This document shows positions 8,937 to 18,940 of a DNA stretch of 64,000 nt, piece by piece. The notes under the pieces were generated by a model that ran no database searches, was not told where the DNA came from, and saw nothing but the letters and a program-made list of their open reading frames with translations. The DNA lies in the NCBI RefSeq assembly GCF_900996225.1, contig NZ_CAAJGL010000011.1, forward strand, positions 1 to 64,000, in the 5' to 3' direction. The translations under genes and the position numbers were made by a program. How positions within the stretch are numbered: the first letter of the stretch is position 1; each line of letters begins with the position of its first letter. Origin of the DNA: Paraburkholderia sp. BCC1884. GTDB lineage: Bacteria; Pseudomonadota; Gammaproteobacteria; Burkholderiales; Burkholderiaceae.

Positions 8937-9053
8937 ATGAAGGCGCTGAAGCCGTTGCACCGCATGACCTCAAACTCTACTGCCCGGCGCTGCTTCGCGT
9001 CGCGCGCTCTCCCGTCGCTCACCACGTGGCGTGCGCCACGCACGCCACGATGA
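8937..9053 (+). CDS. 38-codon leader ORF overlapping the cobA start
   Basis: The ATG at 8937 is preceded by GAGGGA at an optimal distance. The reading frame runs 38 codons and ends in TGA at 9051-9053, overlapping the cobA ATG (9050) as ATGA. The predicted peptide is basic, Arg/Ser/Thr-rich and matches no family I know. cobA itself lacks a Shine-Dalgarno sequence and is preceded by a perfect hairpin at 9026-9048 that lies inside this ORF. Ribosomes translating the ORF would open that hairpin, so the likely role is translational coupling rather than a functional peptide. This is inferred from sequence only. Confidence 0.5.
   Translation: MKALKPLHRMTSNSTARRCFASRALPSLTTWRAPRTPR
9026..9048 (+). 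promoter_or_regulatory. hairpin occluding the cobA initiation region
   Basis: GTGGCGTGC (9026-9034) and GCACGCCAC (9040-9048) form a perfect 9-bp GC-rich stem with a 5-nt loop ending one base before the cobA ATG. It covers the position where a ribosome binding site would be and lies within the upstream 38-codon ORF. Confidence 0.65.
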
Positions 9054-9850
9054 CGCGCGCCTGGCTGATCGGCGCGGGTCCCGGCGACGTCGAACTCATG
9101 ACGCTCAAGGCGACCCGCGCGCTCGCGCAGGCCGACGTCGTGCTGGTCGACGATCTCGTGAATCCCGATGTGCTGCAGTTCGCGCGCGCCGATGCGCTGA
9201 TCGTCTACGTCGGCAAGCGCGGCGGCCATCCGTCCACGCCGCAAGCAGGCATCGTCGCGCAAATGCTCGCGCATTTGCAGGCCGGACGCAGTGTCGCCCG
9301 TTTGAAAGGCGGCGATCCGTTCGTATTCGGACGTGGCGGCGAAGAGCAGGAAGCGCTGCACGCCGTGGGCATCGAGGTGGAGGTCGTCAACGGCATCACG
9401 GCGGGCATCGCGGCGCCCGCATCGATTGGCATTCCCGTCACGCACCGCGATCACACGCAAGGCGTGGTGTTCGTCACCGGACACGGCGCGGGCAGTGGCG
9501 AGCCCGATTGGGCTGCGTTCGTCGCCACCCGCATGACACTCGTGATCTATATGGGCATGCGGCGGCTGAACGATATCGTCGACGCCTTGCTCGCGGCCGG
9601 TATGGACGCACAGACGCCGTGCGCGGCGATCGAGTCGGCGACACGGCCTGAACAGCGGCACGTGCTCGGGCGGCTTGGCGAGTTTGCCGCTGCGGTTGCG
9701 CACGCCGGTCTCGGCTCGCCGGCGATCGTGGTGATCGGCGGCGTGGCCTCGTTGGCGTTGGCGCGCGAGGCTAAAAGCGAGCGTGCCGACCCTGCCGTGA
9801 CGGACGGTCCCGAACTGCCCGACGCCGCCGGCCGGACACTCAAGCCATGA
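9050..9850 (+). CDS. cobA: Uroporphyrinogen-III C-methyltransferase CobA
   Basis: CobA methylates uroporphyrinogen III at C2 and C7 with S-adenosylmethionine to give precorrin-2, the branch point into cobalamin. The 266-residue protein shows the SUMT signatures: GAGPGD at the N terminus, GKRGGHP, LKGGDPFVFGRGGEE (about residue 85) and THRDHTQGVVFVTGH. The C-terminal 25 residues or so are a low-complexity tail. The ATG at 9050 is chosen because the conserved methyltransferase core begins four residues later. It overlaps the leader ORF upstream and cobE downstream (ATGA). Confidence 0.93.
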   Translation: MTRAWLIGAGPGDVELMTLKATRALAQADVVLVDDLVNPDVLQFARADALIVYVGKRGGHPSTPQAGIVAQMLAHLQAGRSVARLKGGDPFVFGRGGEEQEALHAVGIEVEVVNGITAGIAAPASIGIPVTHRDHTQGVVFVTGHGAGSGEPDWAAFVATRMTLVIYMGMRRLNDIVDALLAAGMDAQTPCAAIESATRPEQRHVLGRLGEFAAAVAHAGLGSPAIVVIGGVASLALAREAKSERADPAVTDGPELPDAAGRTLKP

Positions 9851-10290
9851 CCGGGCTGAGCGTGGGCATCGGCTGCCGCTTGCATACCACGGCCGACCAG
9901 ATCGAAGCCGCCGTACACGACGCACTTGGCTCCTGTACATTCGACGCGATCGGCGTCGTCGCCTCGATCGACAGCAAGGCCCAGGAAGCGGGTCTACTCG
10001 AATTCTGCGCACGTCACGCGCTGCGGCTGCAATTCTTTAGTCGCGCACAGATCGCGACGGTGTCCGTGAGCCACCCTTCCGCGGCGGCAAGCGCACATCT
10101 CGGCGTCGATGGCGTGTGCGAACCGTGTGCACTGCTGGCGGCATCAGAAGCGGCCTCGACCGCATCGACCGCGCGCCTCGTCGTGCCCAAGACCGTCCAC
10201 GCGGGCGTCACCGTGGCGATCGCTTCGAGCGTCGCTTGCGCCGCGCCCCAAACAACCCATCACGCCTCCCGGCAACAGAACCGTCCATGA
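9847..10290 (+). CDS. cobE: Cobalamin biosynthesis protein CobE/CbiG C-terminal type
   Basis: This 147-residue protein matches the CobE/CbiG C-terminal family, seen in GIGCRLHTTADQIEAAV at the N terminus and the VVASIDSKAQEAGLLEFC block near residue 37. In the aerobic pathway CobE is linked to cobalamin production but has no firmly assigned reaction. The start overlaps cobA by 4 bp and the stop overlaps cobO by 4 bp, so the three genes are probably translationally coupled. Confidence 0.85.
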   Translation: MTGLSVGIGCRLHTTADQIEAAVHDALGSCTFDAIGVVASIDSKAQEAGLLEFCARHALRLQFFSRAQIATVSVSHPSAAASAHLGVDGVCEPCALLAASEAASTASTARLVVPKTVHAGVTVAIASSVACAAPQTTHHASRQQNRP

Positions 10291-10889
10291 AAACCGATCC
10301 CGAATCGCATCAACGTATGACCGAGCGCCGGCGCGAAGGCCACGAGAAGAAACAGGCCGGCGCCACCGTCGAGAAAGGTCTGCTGATCGTCAACACCGGC
10401 ACGGGCAAAGGCAAGACCACCGCCGCATTCGGCATGGCAGTGCGGGTGCTCGGACACGGCATGCGGCTGGGCGTCGTGCAATTCATCAAGGGCGCACTGC
10501 ATACGTCGGAGCGCGACTTCCTCGGCGCAATCGCCCAGTGCGATTTCGTCACGATGGGCGACGGCTACACCTGGAACACGCAAAACCGCGACGCCGACAT
10601 GGCGACCGCGCGCAAAGGCTGGGACGAAGCGCGCCGCATGATCGAAAGCGGCGACTATCAGATGGTGATCCTCGACGAGTTGAACACGGTCCTCAAGTAT
10701 GAATATCTGCCGCTCGACGAAGTCCTGTCGGTACTCACCGCGCGCGCGCCGATGCTGCACGTGGTGGTGACCGGCCGTCACGCGCCGGACGCGCTGATCG
10801 AAGCCGCCGACCTCGTCACCGAAATGCGCATTGTCAAGCATCCGTATCGCGAGCAGGGCGTGAAAGCGCAACGTGGCGTGGAGTTCTGA
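10287..10889 (+). CDS. cobO: Cob(I)yrinic acid a,c-diamide adenosyltransferase
   Basis: This 200-residue enzyme of the CobO/BtuR (CobA-type) family transfers the 5'-deoxyadenosyl group of ATP to the cobalt of corrinoids. The P-loop NTGTGKGKTTAAFG lies at about residue 37, followed by the LGVVQFIKG strand and the VILDELNTVLKYEYL Walker-B-like segment. The ATG at 10287 is chosen because its overlap with the cobE stop (ATGA) repeats the operon pattern and the N-terminal length then matches the family. Confidence 0.93.
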   Translation: MKTDPESHQRMTERRREGHEKKQAGATVEKGLLIVNTGTGKGKTTAAFGMAVRVLGHGMRLGVVQFIKGALHTSERDFLGAIAQCDFVTMGDGYTWNTQNRDADMATARKGWDEARRMIESGDYQMVILDELNTVLKYEYLPLDEVLSVLTARAPMLHVVVTGRHAPDALIEAADLVTEMRIVKHPYREQGVKAQRGVEF

Positions 10890-10892
10890 GCG

Positions 10893-12174
<1,282 letters not shown>

Positions 12175-12191
<17 letters not shown>

Positions 12192-12840
12192 CGACTCCGA
12201 GCGCGAGGCGGTCTACCGCGCGATTTACGAACGGCGCGACATGCGTCATTTCGTGCGCGACCCGGTCGACCCCGCCGTCTTGCAGCGCCTGCTCGACGCG
12301 GCGCATCACGCGCCGAGCGTCGGCTATATGCAGCCGTGGCGCATCGCCCGCATTACCGAACCGGCGTTGCGCACGGCCTTGCACGCAACCGTCGAAAGCG
12401 AACGGCTCGCCACGGCCGACGCACTCGGCCAACGCCGCGAAGCGTTCATGAAGCTCAAAGTGGAAGGCATGCTGGACTGCGGCGAGTTGCTGGTGATGGC
12501 GCTGATGGACGGCCGCGAGCGCCATATCTTCGGCCGCCGCACCTTGCCGGAGATGGATCTGGCGTCGGTCGCGTGTGCGATCCAGAACATGTGGCTGGCC
12601 GCCCGCGCCGAAGGTTTGGGCATGGGCTGGGTCTCGCTCTTCGATGTGGACACCGTGCGCCGGCTTCTGCAGATGCCCGAAGGCGCTCGACCCGTGGCGA
12701 TTCTGTGCCTTGGGCACGTCGACGCGTTTTACAGCGAACCGATGCTGGAGACCGAGCGCTGGGCGAGCCGCATGCCGCTCGCGGATTGCGTGTTCGAAAA
12801 CCGCTGGCCGCAAGCGAAAGACGACAAAGCGCAGGATTAG
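12175..12840 (+). CDS. bluB: 5,6-dimethylbenzimidazole synthase BluB
   Basis: BluB fragments reduced flavin mononucleotide with oxygen to make 5,6-dimethylbenzimidazole, the lower ligand of cobalamin. The 221-residue nitroreductase-fold protein shows ERRDMRHFVRDPVDP at about residue 19, HHAPSVGYMQPWR near residue 43 and GLGMGWVSLFD in the C-terminal half, all typical of the family. It is the last gene of the riboswitch-controlled cobA operon and overlaps cobB by 17 bp. Its presence implies oxygen-dependent cobalamin synthesis. Confidence 0.93.
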
Positions 12841-12856
12841 AAAAGCTTCCGTTCTT

Positions 12857-13456
12857 CTACGGTTGAAGCGGTTTCACCGAAGTCACCTCCGGCACCCCGC
12901 CCGCCGCGTGCGCGCGCAGTTTCACGCGCCAGTCAGGCGGGGCGTCGAAGGGAAATCTGGCCAGCGCGCTTTTGACGAGCGACGGCATCGCATGCAGCGC
13001 GTCCGCGTCGCGATCGCGGCTCATTGCGCTTACTTTGTAGATTTCACGTCCGCTCGCGCGCTCGAAAAAGCGCAGCGTCAACCCGTGCTGATACACAGGA
13101 CCGTCGAATAGTGAAAACGGCGCGGGCGTCGCGCGGTCACACTCGCCCGGCGGACAATCCTTCGTAGCGACGCTGATCGTCGCCGGCCGCGTGTCGTAGG
13201 CAATCGAAAGCAGATAGTGCGCGGGTAGGTCCTGCGTATCGACGAACCCCTGCTTCGCCAATTCCGCGCGCAACAGCGTCTCGAACGACGGCGCGCTCGC
13301 GCTCGCATCCTGCGACGGCGGCCGGGCGATCGTATAAGTGCGCGCGCCCGCGAACGACGCGGCGGGGTTCGCGGTGTGCACGTCGGTGCTCAAACCGGCG
13401 CAGCCGGTGAGACTCACCGCGACTAGCGCGGCACAGATCAGGATTGCTTTCACCAT
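12857..13456 (-). CDS. DUF4136-like lipoprotein
   Basis: This 199-residue predicted lipoprotein has a signal peptide with lipobox SLTGC near residue 19, so Cys19 would be lipidated. The mature part looks like DUF4136, beginning with the FAGARTYTIA strand and containing an FETLLRAELAKQGF segment and the RFFERASGREIYKVSAMS block. Function is unknown. It is convergent with bluB and follows the CHASE2 kinase gene by 32 bp on the same strand, so it may be the last cistron of that operon. Confidence 0.65.
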   Translation of the reverse strand: MVKAILICAALVAVSLTGCAGLSTDVHTANPAASFAGARTYTIARPPSQDASASAPSFETLLRAELAKQGFVDTQDLPAHYLLSIAYDTRPATISVATKDCPPGECDRATPAPFSLFDGPVYQHGLTLRFFERASGREIYKVSAMSRDRDADALHAMPSLVKSALARFPFDAPPDWRVKLRAHAAGGVPEVTSVKPLQP

Positions 13457-13488
13457 CTTCTCGCTTCGATCAAGTGCGGGTTCATACT

Positions 13489-15975
13489 TCAGGAGCGTCG
13501 CGCAGCGGCGGCATCGGACTGCGCTTCGTCGAGCGCCGGCAGCAGGATCGTGAAAGCCGTGCCCTTGCCCGGCGCGCTGACCACGTCGACCTCGCCACCA
13601 TGGCGGGTCACCACGGTTTTCACGAACGCCATGCCCAGCCCCGCGCCACCGACTTCCGGCCGCTCGGTCGCATGAAACCGCCGGAAGCGCTCAAAAAGAC
13701 CGGCCTGCTGTTCTTCGGGAATGCCATAGCCTTCATCGCGAATCGTGCATGACACACGCCTCGAACCGCCACGCGACGAAGCCGGCGACACGTCTTCGAG
13801 GCGGCACGAAATCCGCGTGTCCGGTGGACTGTACTTGACCGCGTTGTTCAGAATGTTGACAAGCGCGCGCGTCATCAGTGAACGGTCGGCGCAGATCCAG
13901 TGGCCTTCGTCGACGTCGGCCGCGTCGGCCGTTTCCGTTTGCAGCGCGATGCGTTTAGCGTGCGCTTGCGGCCAGACTTCGTCGCTGGCGTCGATCATCA
14001 ACTCGGTCAGGCTCACCGGTTCCAGCACATAGGCCTGCGATTCGGCGCGCGCCAGTTGCACGAAATCATCGGCCAGCGTGAGCGCGCGCTGCGCATAGCG
14101 CTCGATGCGCTCGAGCAGTCCATGCGCCAGCGCCGGTTCGCTGCGGGCCCGCTCGATCTCGACCAGCGCGAGGATCGACGCTTGCGGCGAACGCATATCG
14201 TGCGACAGCAGCCGCAACGCGTCTTCCCGCTGACGCTCGGCCGCGTGCAACGCCGACACGTCGACGAGACCCGCGATCCAGCCGGTCGTCTCGCCCTGCT
14301 CGTTGGTGCAGTTCGCGTAGCGCAGCAGGTAGTCGCGCTCGTGGGCGTCGCGCACTTCGATGCCCTGCGCCATCAATGCGGCAAATTCGCTGCGTGCCGG
14401 GTCGAGCAGCGCGGGCCAGTTGGCGTGCGCGAACAGATTGGGCTCGGCGTCGGACGCATCGGAGACGGCGTTGCTGTCGATGGTCTTGACGAGCGTCAGG
14501 CCGCCCAGCACGGCCTGCATCGGCCGGCGTTCCGGCATCGATGCACCGAGCCGCGCGAAATGCGCCCTGGCCGCATGATTGGCGATCAGCACGACGCCGC
14601 GCACGTCGCTCACGAGGATCGGCTCGGGCATGCTGTCGAGGCTGTCCCACACGAAGCGTTTCATGTCCTGCACGCGCTGCGCGGCCTGCGCCATCAGCGC
14701 CATGTGCTGCTCCAGCACGTCGCCGCCGAATTCGCTGCGGGCCTGCTGGGTCTCGGGCAGTAAATGCGGCTCGTCGGCGAGCCGTTGCAGTTCGCCGCGC
14801 AGATAGTCCATCGTCATTTCGAGGCGCCGCCAGTTCCAGATCGGATACACGACCACCATGCCGACGATCGCCGGCACCGGCGACATCCACAGTCGCAGCC
14901 CGTAGAGCAAAGCGGCGCTACCGGCAGCCGCCAGCCCGCATAGCGCGCCGGTCAACAGCAATGAGCGGCGCGGCGACATCACCAGGAATCCGGCGAGCAG
15001 CGCGGCCAGCGGCACGAGCGACACCAGGCACAACAGCCATGGCTCGGTGGCGTCGATCTCGCGGCCGGTGAGCAAGGTGTCGAGCACGTTCGCGTGGATA
15101 TACACGCCCGGCAGCGGACCGAGTTCGCCCGATACCGGCGTGGCGAAGCGATCGTACAAGCCCGACGCGGTTACGCCGATCAGCACGATGCGGCCACGCA
15201 GGATGTCGAGCGGCACCTTGCCGGCGAGCACGCTGGCGAAACTCAGCGTCGGATAACTCTGCGCGTTCGGCCCGAACGGAATCAGGAAACGGTGTTCGCC
15301 ACCGTCGTCGCGAATGAAGGGCGAGTGGCCTGGCGGCGGCTCGCGCAATCGGGATGGATCGCGTTCGACAGCCTCCGCCACCGGCACCGTCAATTGAGGC
15401 CAGCGCGAGTTCACATCGCCCTCGTAGCGCGCGACGCTGCGCACGATGCCGTCGCTGTCCACCTCGAGATTGATATGGCCGAGCCCCGCCGCCGCGTGCG
15501 CGAGCGGCGCCACCGGTTCGACGACGACGCGCCGTCCGTCGGCATCGGACGCGGAAAGCAGCACCGGCAGATAGGTCGGACTCAACGCGACGGCGCGGGA
15601 CAGCTCGGCGTCCTGCGGATTCGCCTCGGTGAACAGCACGTCGACCACCACCGCGGCAGGCTGCGCTTGCGCGATCTTTTCAAGCAGCTTCGCGTGGACA
15701 CTGCGCGGCCAGGGCCAGCGCCCGAGTTGCGCGATGCTCGCATTGTCGATGTCGAGCACGACGATATCGCGCGACAAGGGCTGCGCATGCAGGCTCAGCA
15801 AGCGGTCGTAGACGAGATGATCGACGCTCGTGCTCAGGCGGCCGAGCGAACCGAGCAGGATCACCACGACGCCGAGGCAGCCGATTCCCAGCCATTCGAT
15901 CAGGAAACGGCGTCCGGCGCGCCGTCCAAGACGGGCGCGCGGGTCGAGGCTCAGGCGCGAAGAAGTAGTCGGCAA
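13489..15975 (-). CDS. CHASE2-domain sensor histidine kinase
   Basis: This 828-residue membrane kinase has an N-terminal transmembrane helix (about residues 26-46), an extracytoplasmic CHASE2 domain (about 50-330) and a cluster of further helices (about 335-410). A PAS-like segment follows (about 460-570). The HisKA H-box LSHDMRSPQ has its phosphoacceptor His near residue 594, and the HATPase domain has N-box NNAVKYSPP, G1 DEGYGIP and G2 GGAGLGMAF. It is the third gene after the response regulator and the FecR-LysM gene on the same strand. The frame opens with a TTG; no ATG lies between it and the upstream stop. Confidence 0.88.
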   Translation of the reverse strand: MPTTSSRLSLDPRARLGRRAGRRFLIEWLGIGCLGVVVILLGSLGRLSTSVDHLVYDRLLSLHAQPLSRDIVVLDIDNASIAQLGRWPWPRSVHAKLLEKIAQAQPAAVVVDVLFTEANPQDAELSRAVALSPTYLPVLLSASDADGRRVVVEPVAPLAHAAAGLGHINLEVDSDGIVRSVARYEGDVNSRWPQLTVPVAEAVERDPSRLREPPPGHSPFIRDDGGEHRFLIPFGPNAQSYPTLSFASVLAGKVPLDILRGRIVLIGVTASGLYDRFATPVSGELGPLPGVYIHANVLDTLLTGREIDATEPWLLCLVSLVPLAALLAGFLVMSPRRSLLLTGALCGLAAAGSAALLYGLRLWMSPVPAIVGMVVVYPIWNWRRLEMTMDYLRGELQRLADEPHLLPETQQARSEFGGDVLEQHMALMAQAAQRVQDMKRFVWDSLDSMPEPILVSDVRGVVLIANHAARAHFARLGASMPERRPMQAVLGGLTLVKTIDSNAVSDASDAEPNLFAHANWPALLDPARSEFAALMAQGIEVRDAHERDYLLRYANCTNEQGETTGWIAGLVDVSALHAAERQREDALRLLSHDMRSPQASILALVEIERARSEPALAHGLLERIERYAQRALTLADDFVQLARAESQAYVLEPVSLTELMIDASDEVWPQAHAKRIALQTETADAADVDEGHWICADRSLMTRALVNILNNAVKYSPPDTRISCRLEDVSPASSRGGSRRVSCTIRDEGYGIPEEQQAGLFERFRRFHATERPEVGGAGLGMAFVKTVVTRHGGEVDVVSAPGKGTAFTILLPALDEAQSDAAAARRS

Positions 15976-16020
15976 AGGCGTGGCGTGGTTCCGTGCGGTG
16001 GTCGAGCCGCTCGCGCGGCG

Positions 16021-17469
16021 CTAGCGCGCGAGCGTAAACGAGCGGACCGCGCTGCTTTTCTCGTAGAAGCGGCCATTGTCGAACTGCTCGGCGACGATCG
16101 TCCAGTAGTAGACGCCGGCTGGCAGATCGCTCACGACCAGCTGGCCGCCGCTGAGATCGGTACGGTCCACCAGCGGTTCGCGCAGATCGGCCGTCGCGGC
16201 GAGCACGAAGCGAAAGCGCGTGTCGACCGTGGCGCGGCTGACGAACCAGCGGAATTCATAGTCTCGGCTATTGCCGCGCGGACCCGCCGACGCGGCAAGA
16301 CCCAACTGACGTCGCTCGAAGCCGTACACCTGCGGCAGGCCTTCGAGGCCGTGGTCGTCGACAGCGGAAATGCGCACGAAGTACGTGCCATCGGCCAGAT
16401 CGCCGAAATCCGCGTGCGGCGAGCTCACGCGCAGATCGCGGATCAGGTCGAGCTGGTCGGCGTCGCGTGAGATCTGCACGCGGTAAGCCGCGGCGTGGTC
16501 GGCCGGCACGAGGTCGAACGCGACGGACTTGTCGTCCTGCACCCTGGCCGGTTGCGCGAGAGCCGGCGCGGGCAGGAGTTCGACCGCTGCGCCGATCGCA
16601 CCATCGGCTCGCGTGACGCTGCCGAAACGCGCCTTGACGAGTTGCCTGGAGTCCTGCAACGGCACGCCGGGCAGCGGCGCCGCCCCCTTCGAGCCGACCG
16701 GATCGACGCCCACCGCGCCGTCCAGCACTTCTACGGCGGTGGTTTTGTCATCGCCGTCGTAAGCCACTTTGAAGCGCGTGCCGCGCACGCCCGCCACCAC
16801 CGATGGCGACCGGATCTGAAAACGGTCGTCCCGTTTGGTCGCGTGCGTCACCTGGCTATCGACTTCGCCATGGCGCAGCTTCAGCACGCGATCGCCGGCG
16901 CCCGTCAGCGTGGTCCGCCGCAATCTGTCGATGTCGAGTGCGCCGTCCTGCGCGACCGTGACGTGCGAGCCGTCCGCCAGTTCGAGCGTGACGAAGCCGT
17001 TTTCGCCGGTGCGAATGCGATCGCCTTCGCCGAGCGCCGCACCGGTTGCGAGCGGCACGTAGGGATGCTGGCCGAAGGCGCGCTCCACTGGTCCGCTCGT
17101 CGCGATCACGCGGGCCGATTCCTGCTCCTGTTTGAGGCGCGAAGCCGGCAGTCGCAAGCTGATGCCCGCCGGCATGCGACGCGGCGCGGGAATGTGATTC
17201 AACTGGCTCAACACGGCCCAGTCGGCCGGGTCGCGCAGATAGTGCCCGGCGATGTCGTAGAGCGTGTCGCCGTCATGGGTGACGTAGGACACATAAACCG
17301 GTGCGGCGGCGTTCGCCCGCGACTTCACTGCCCGCGACGATTGCGCGTAAGTCAGGACGGGCGAGAACGCGGTCAGTGCGATCAGACCGAAGCTGGCCAG
17401 CCTGGCCACGCTGCGCTGCCTTACCTCCATGGTGCTACCGCGCCATGCCATCGCCGAGGCAAACCTCAC
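16021..17469 (-). CDS. Secreted FecR/LysM-domain protein
   Basis: This 482-residue predicted periplasmic protein has a signal peptide (cleavage after TYAQ, about residue 43), a LysM domain starting at VTHDGDTLYDIAGHYL (about 62-110), and a FecR domain (about 150-250) recognised by VTLELADGSHVTVAQDG and VVAGVRGTRFKV. The rest resembles fibronectin-III-like repeats. The ATG at 17469 overlaps the response-regulator stop (ATGA), supporting this start; an internal ATG at 17430 is the alternative. Placed between a regulator and a CHASE2 kinase, it may bind peptidoglycan and present a signal to the sensor. That role is inferred. Confidence 0.8.
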   Translation of the reverse strand: MRFASAMAWRGSTMEVRQRSVARLASFGLIALTAFSPVLTYAQSSRAVKSRANAAAPVYVSYVTHDGDTLYDIAGHYLRDPADWAVLSQLNHIPAPRRMPAGISLRLPASRLKQEQESARVIATSGPVERAFGQHPYVPLATGAALGEGDRIRTGENGFVTLELADGSHVTVAQDGALDIDRLRRTTLTGAGDRVLKLRHGEVDSQVTHATKRDDRFQIRSPSVVAGVRGTRFKVAYDGDDKTTAVEVLDGAVGVDPVGSKGAAPLPGVPLQDSRQLVKARFGSVTRADGAIGAAVELLPAPALAQPARVQDDKSVAFDLVPADHAAAYRVQISRDADQLDLIRDLRVSSPHADFGDLADGTYFVRISAVDDHGLEGLPQVYGFERRQLGLAASAGPRGNSRDYEFRWFVSRATVDTRFRFVLAATADLREPLVDRTDLSGGQLVVSDLPAGVYYWTIVAEQFDNGRFYEKSSAVRSFTLAR

Positions 17470-18203
17470 GCCTGCCCCGCTTCGGACTGTGCATCGGGCG
17501 CAGCCGGCGGCGTACCGGCGTCGATCCGCTCGAGTCGGTAGCCGTAACCGTAAATCGGCGTCAGTCGATAACCGTGCTCGGGACGCAAGCCGAGCTTGCT
17601 GCGCAGCATCGACACATGAGTGTCCATGGTGCGCGAGGGAATGTCGGTGGCCTGCTTCCAGATCACATCGAGAATGTGCGCGCGCGAGAGCGGCCGGCTG
17701 AGGTGCTGGAACAGCAGCAGCGCGAGATCGAACTCTTTCTGCGTGACGGCGACGGTGGTGCCGCGCGCCACCACGTGCTTCGCGCCCAGATCGAATTCAA
17801 ACTCGCCGAAAACTTCCTTCGCGGCAAGCGGCTTCAGATGATAAGCACGGCGCAGCAAGGACCCGACGCGCGCCAGCAGTACCGCTGCGGAAACCGGTTT
17901 GACGACGTAGTCGTCCGCGCCGGTGTTGAGAATAGAGGTGATGTCGGTTTCGCGGCCACGGCTGGTCATGAACAGCACCGGCAAGCGCTCGGAGAGGCTT
18001 TCGCGGACCCAGCGCAGCACTTCTTCGCCGGACATGTCAGGGACGTTCCAGTCGAGTACCAGCAGATCGAAGGTCTGGCGCCGCAGTTGCCGCACCAGTT
18101 CCCGACCGGCGCCGTATGCGTGACAGATATGTCCAGCCGCCGCCAGCGTCTGGCAAACCAGGTCGGCCTGAGCCGAATCGTCATCCAGGACAGCAATTCT
18201 CAT
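17466..18203 (-). CDS. OmpR-family response regulator
   Basis: This 245-residue regulator has an N-terminal receiver domain with acidic pocket DDD at the start, phospho-acceptor Asp in LLVLDWNVPDMSG (about residue 51), Thr/Ser in FMTSRG and Lys in VVKPVS. The C-terminal winged-helix DNA-binding domain (about 130-230) shows VTQKEFDLALLLF and the GYGYRLE wing. ATG at 18203 is preferred over 18215 because the receiver begins MRIAVLDDD. It is first in an operon with the FecR-LysM protein and the CHASE2 kinase. Confidence 0.9.
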   Translation of the reverse strand: MRIAVLDDDSAQADLVCQTLAAAGHICHAYGAGRELVRQLRRQTFDLLVLDWNVPDMSGEEVLRWVRESLSERLPVLFMTSRGRETDITSILNTGADDYVVKPVSAAVLLARVGSLLRRAYHLKPLAAKEVFGEFEFDLGAKHVVARGTTVAVTQKEFDLALLLFQHLSRPLSRAHILDVIWKQATDIPSRTMDTHVSMLRSKLGLRPEHGYRLTPIYGYGYRLERIDAGTPPAAPDAQSEAGQA

Positions 18204-18616
18204 ATAACCCCGCAACGCGACATCGCTCTTCGTAACTTGATGGCCGGCGAGCCGGCGGGTGCAGGGATGACGGTGTTCGCACCGGCGATCCAGCGCCCGA
18301 CTCCATTCCGGCTGCCTGTTCGTTTTCGACTTGTGGTCCTTTGCCTTGCGCCCCGTCGAGTCTTTGTCGCCGCACTGTCTCGAAAATTTGACGCGGCTTT
18401 TTTGCTGTATCGCGTCGCTTTCCGAGGGGGCGAATCATGATAATCGAAAAACGCCTGTTCTATTTTGGCTTACCTGATTGGGTGGTCTCGCTCGCGCGAT
18501 GGTTGGCCCCGTCTGCCTCTGCCTTTTCAGGCCACGTTTTGCAACGGTGAAATACCGGTGAAAACGCGATTTGACAATTTGCGAGTCAGTATAGGAATGG
18601 TTTTAAAATAAATCGT

Positions 18617-18630
18617 TTAACAATTGTTAA
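18617..18630. promoter_or_regulatory. 14-bp perfect palindrome, candidate operator
   Basis: TTAACAATTGTTAA reads the same on both strands and lies between the helicase terminator and the response-regulator operon. A/T-rich perfect palindromes of this size are often repressor sites. No regulator is assigned. Confidence 0.3.
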
Positions 18631-18650
18631 GTCGACGTCGCGGGCGGGCG

Positions 18651-18684
18651 AAAAAATGCGGCGTCGCCCCGTGGCCGACGCCGC
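18651..18684 (-). terminator. Rho-independent terminator, minus strand
   Basis: GCGGCGTCG and CGACGCCGC (18658-18684) form a perfect 9-bp stem with a 9-nt loop. Read on the minus strand, an ATTTTTT tract follows. It lies about 260 nt downstream of the SNF2 helicase stop. Confidence 0.75.
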
Positions 18685-18940
18685 TCAACACACGACACGC
18701 TCGCGGGGGTCTAGCCGCACGAGTGGAATCAAAATAGCCGCTGGCCGATTCCATCTCAAGATGAAAGAACTGCGTTTGTAACTGCCGCTAAAGTAGTTAT
18801 TACATCGGACGTATTAACGGCGAACGCTGGATCAATACTTCGGCTTCAACAGAAAATCGTCTGACTTGAAGCCGTTCAGACATTCAATTTACATACGCAG
18901 ATGTTTTGTTACAGTCGGCATCGCCACCGTGACAACGCAT

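Larger units (their letters stand above)
18204..18940. other. 737-bp intergenic region
   Basis: No convincing gene lies here. It holds the promoter region of the response-regulator operon (minus), a palindrome at 18617-18630 and a terminator for the helicase gene at 18651-18684. The part from 18690 to 18940 is comparatively A/T-rich and has no ORF that looks coding. On the minus strand a TATACT-like -10 (near 18594) lacks a good -35. Confidence 0.5.

Noticed and set aside
8801-9049. upstream extension of cobA into the riboswitch
   Set aside because: This stretch is the 3' half of the cobalamin riboswitch and the leader ORF. CobA homology begins at 9050.
18571-18600. TTGACA followed by TATAGG as a plus-strand promoter
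   Set aside because: The spacer is only 13 nt and no plus-strand gene lies downstream.
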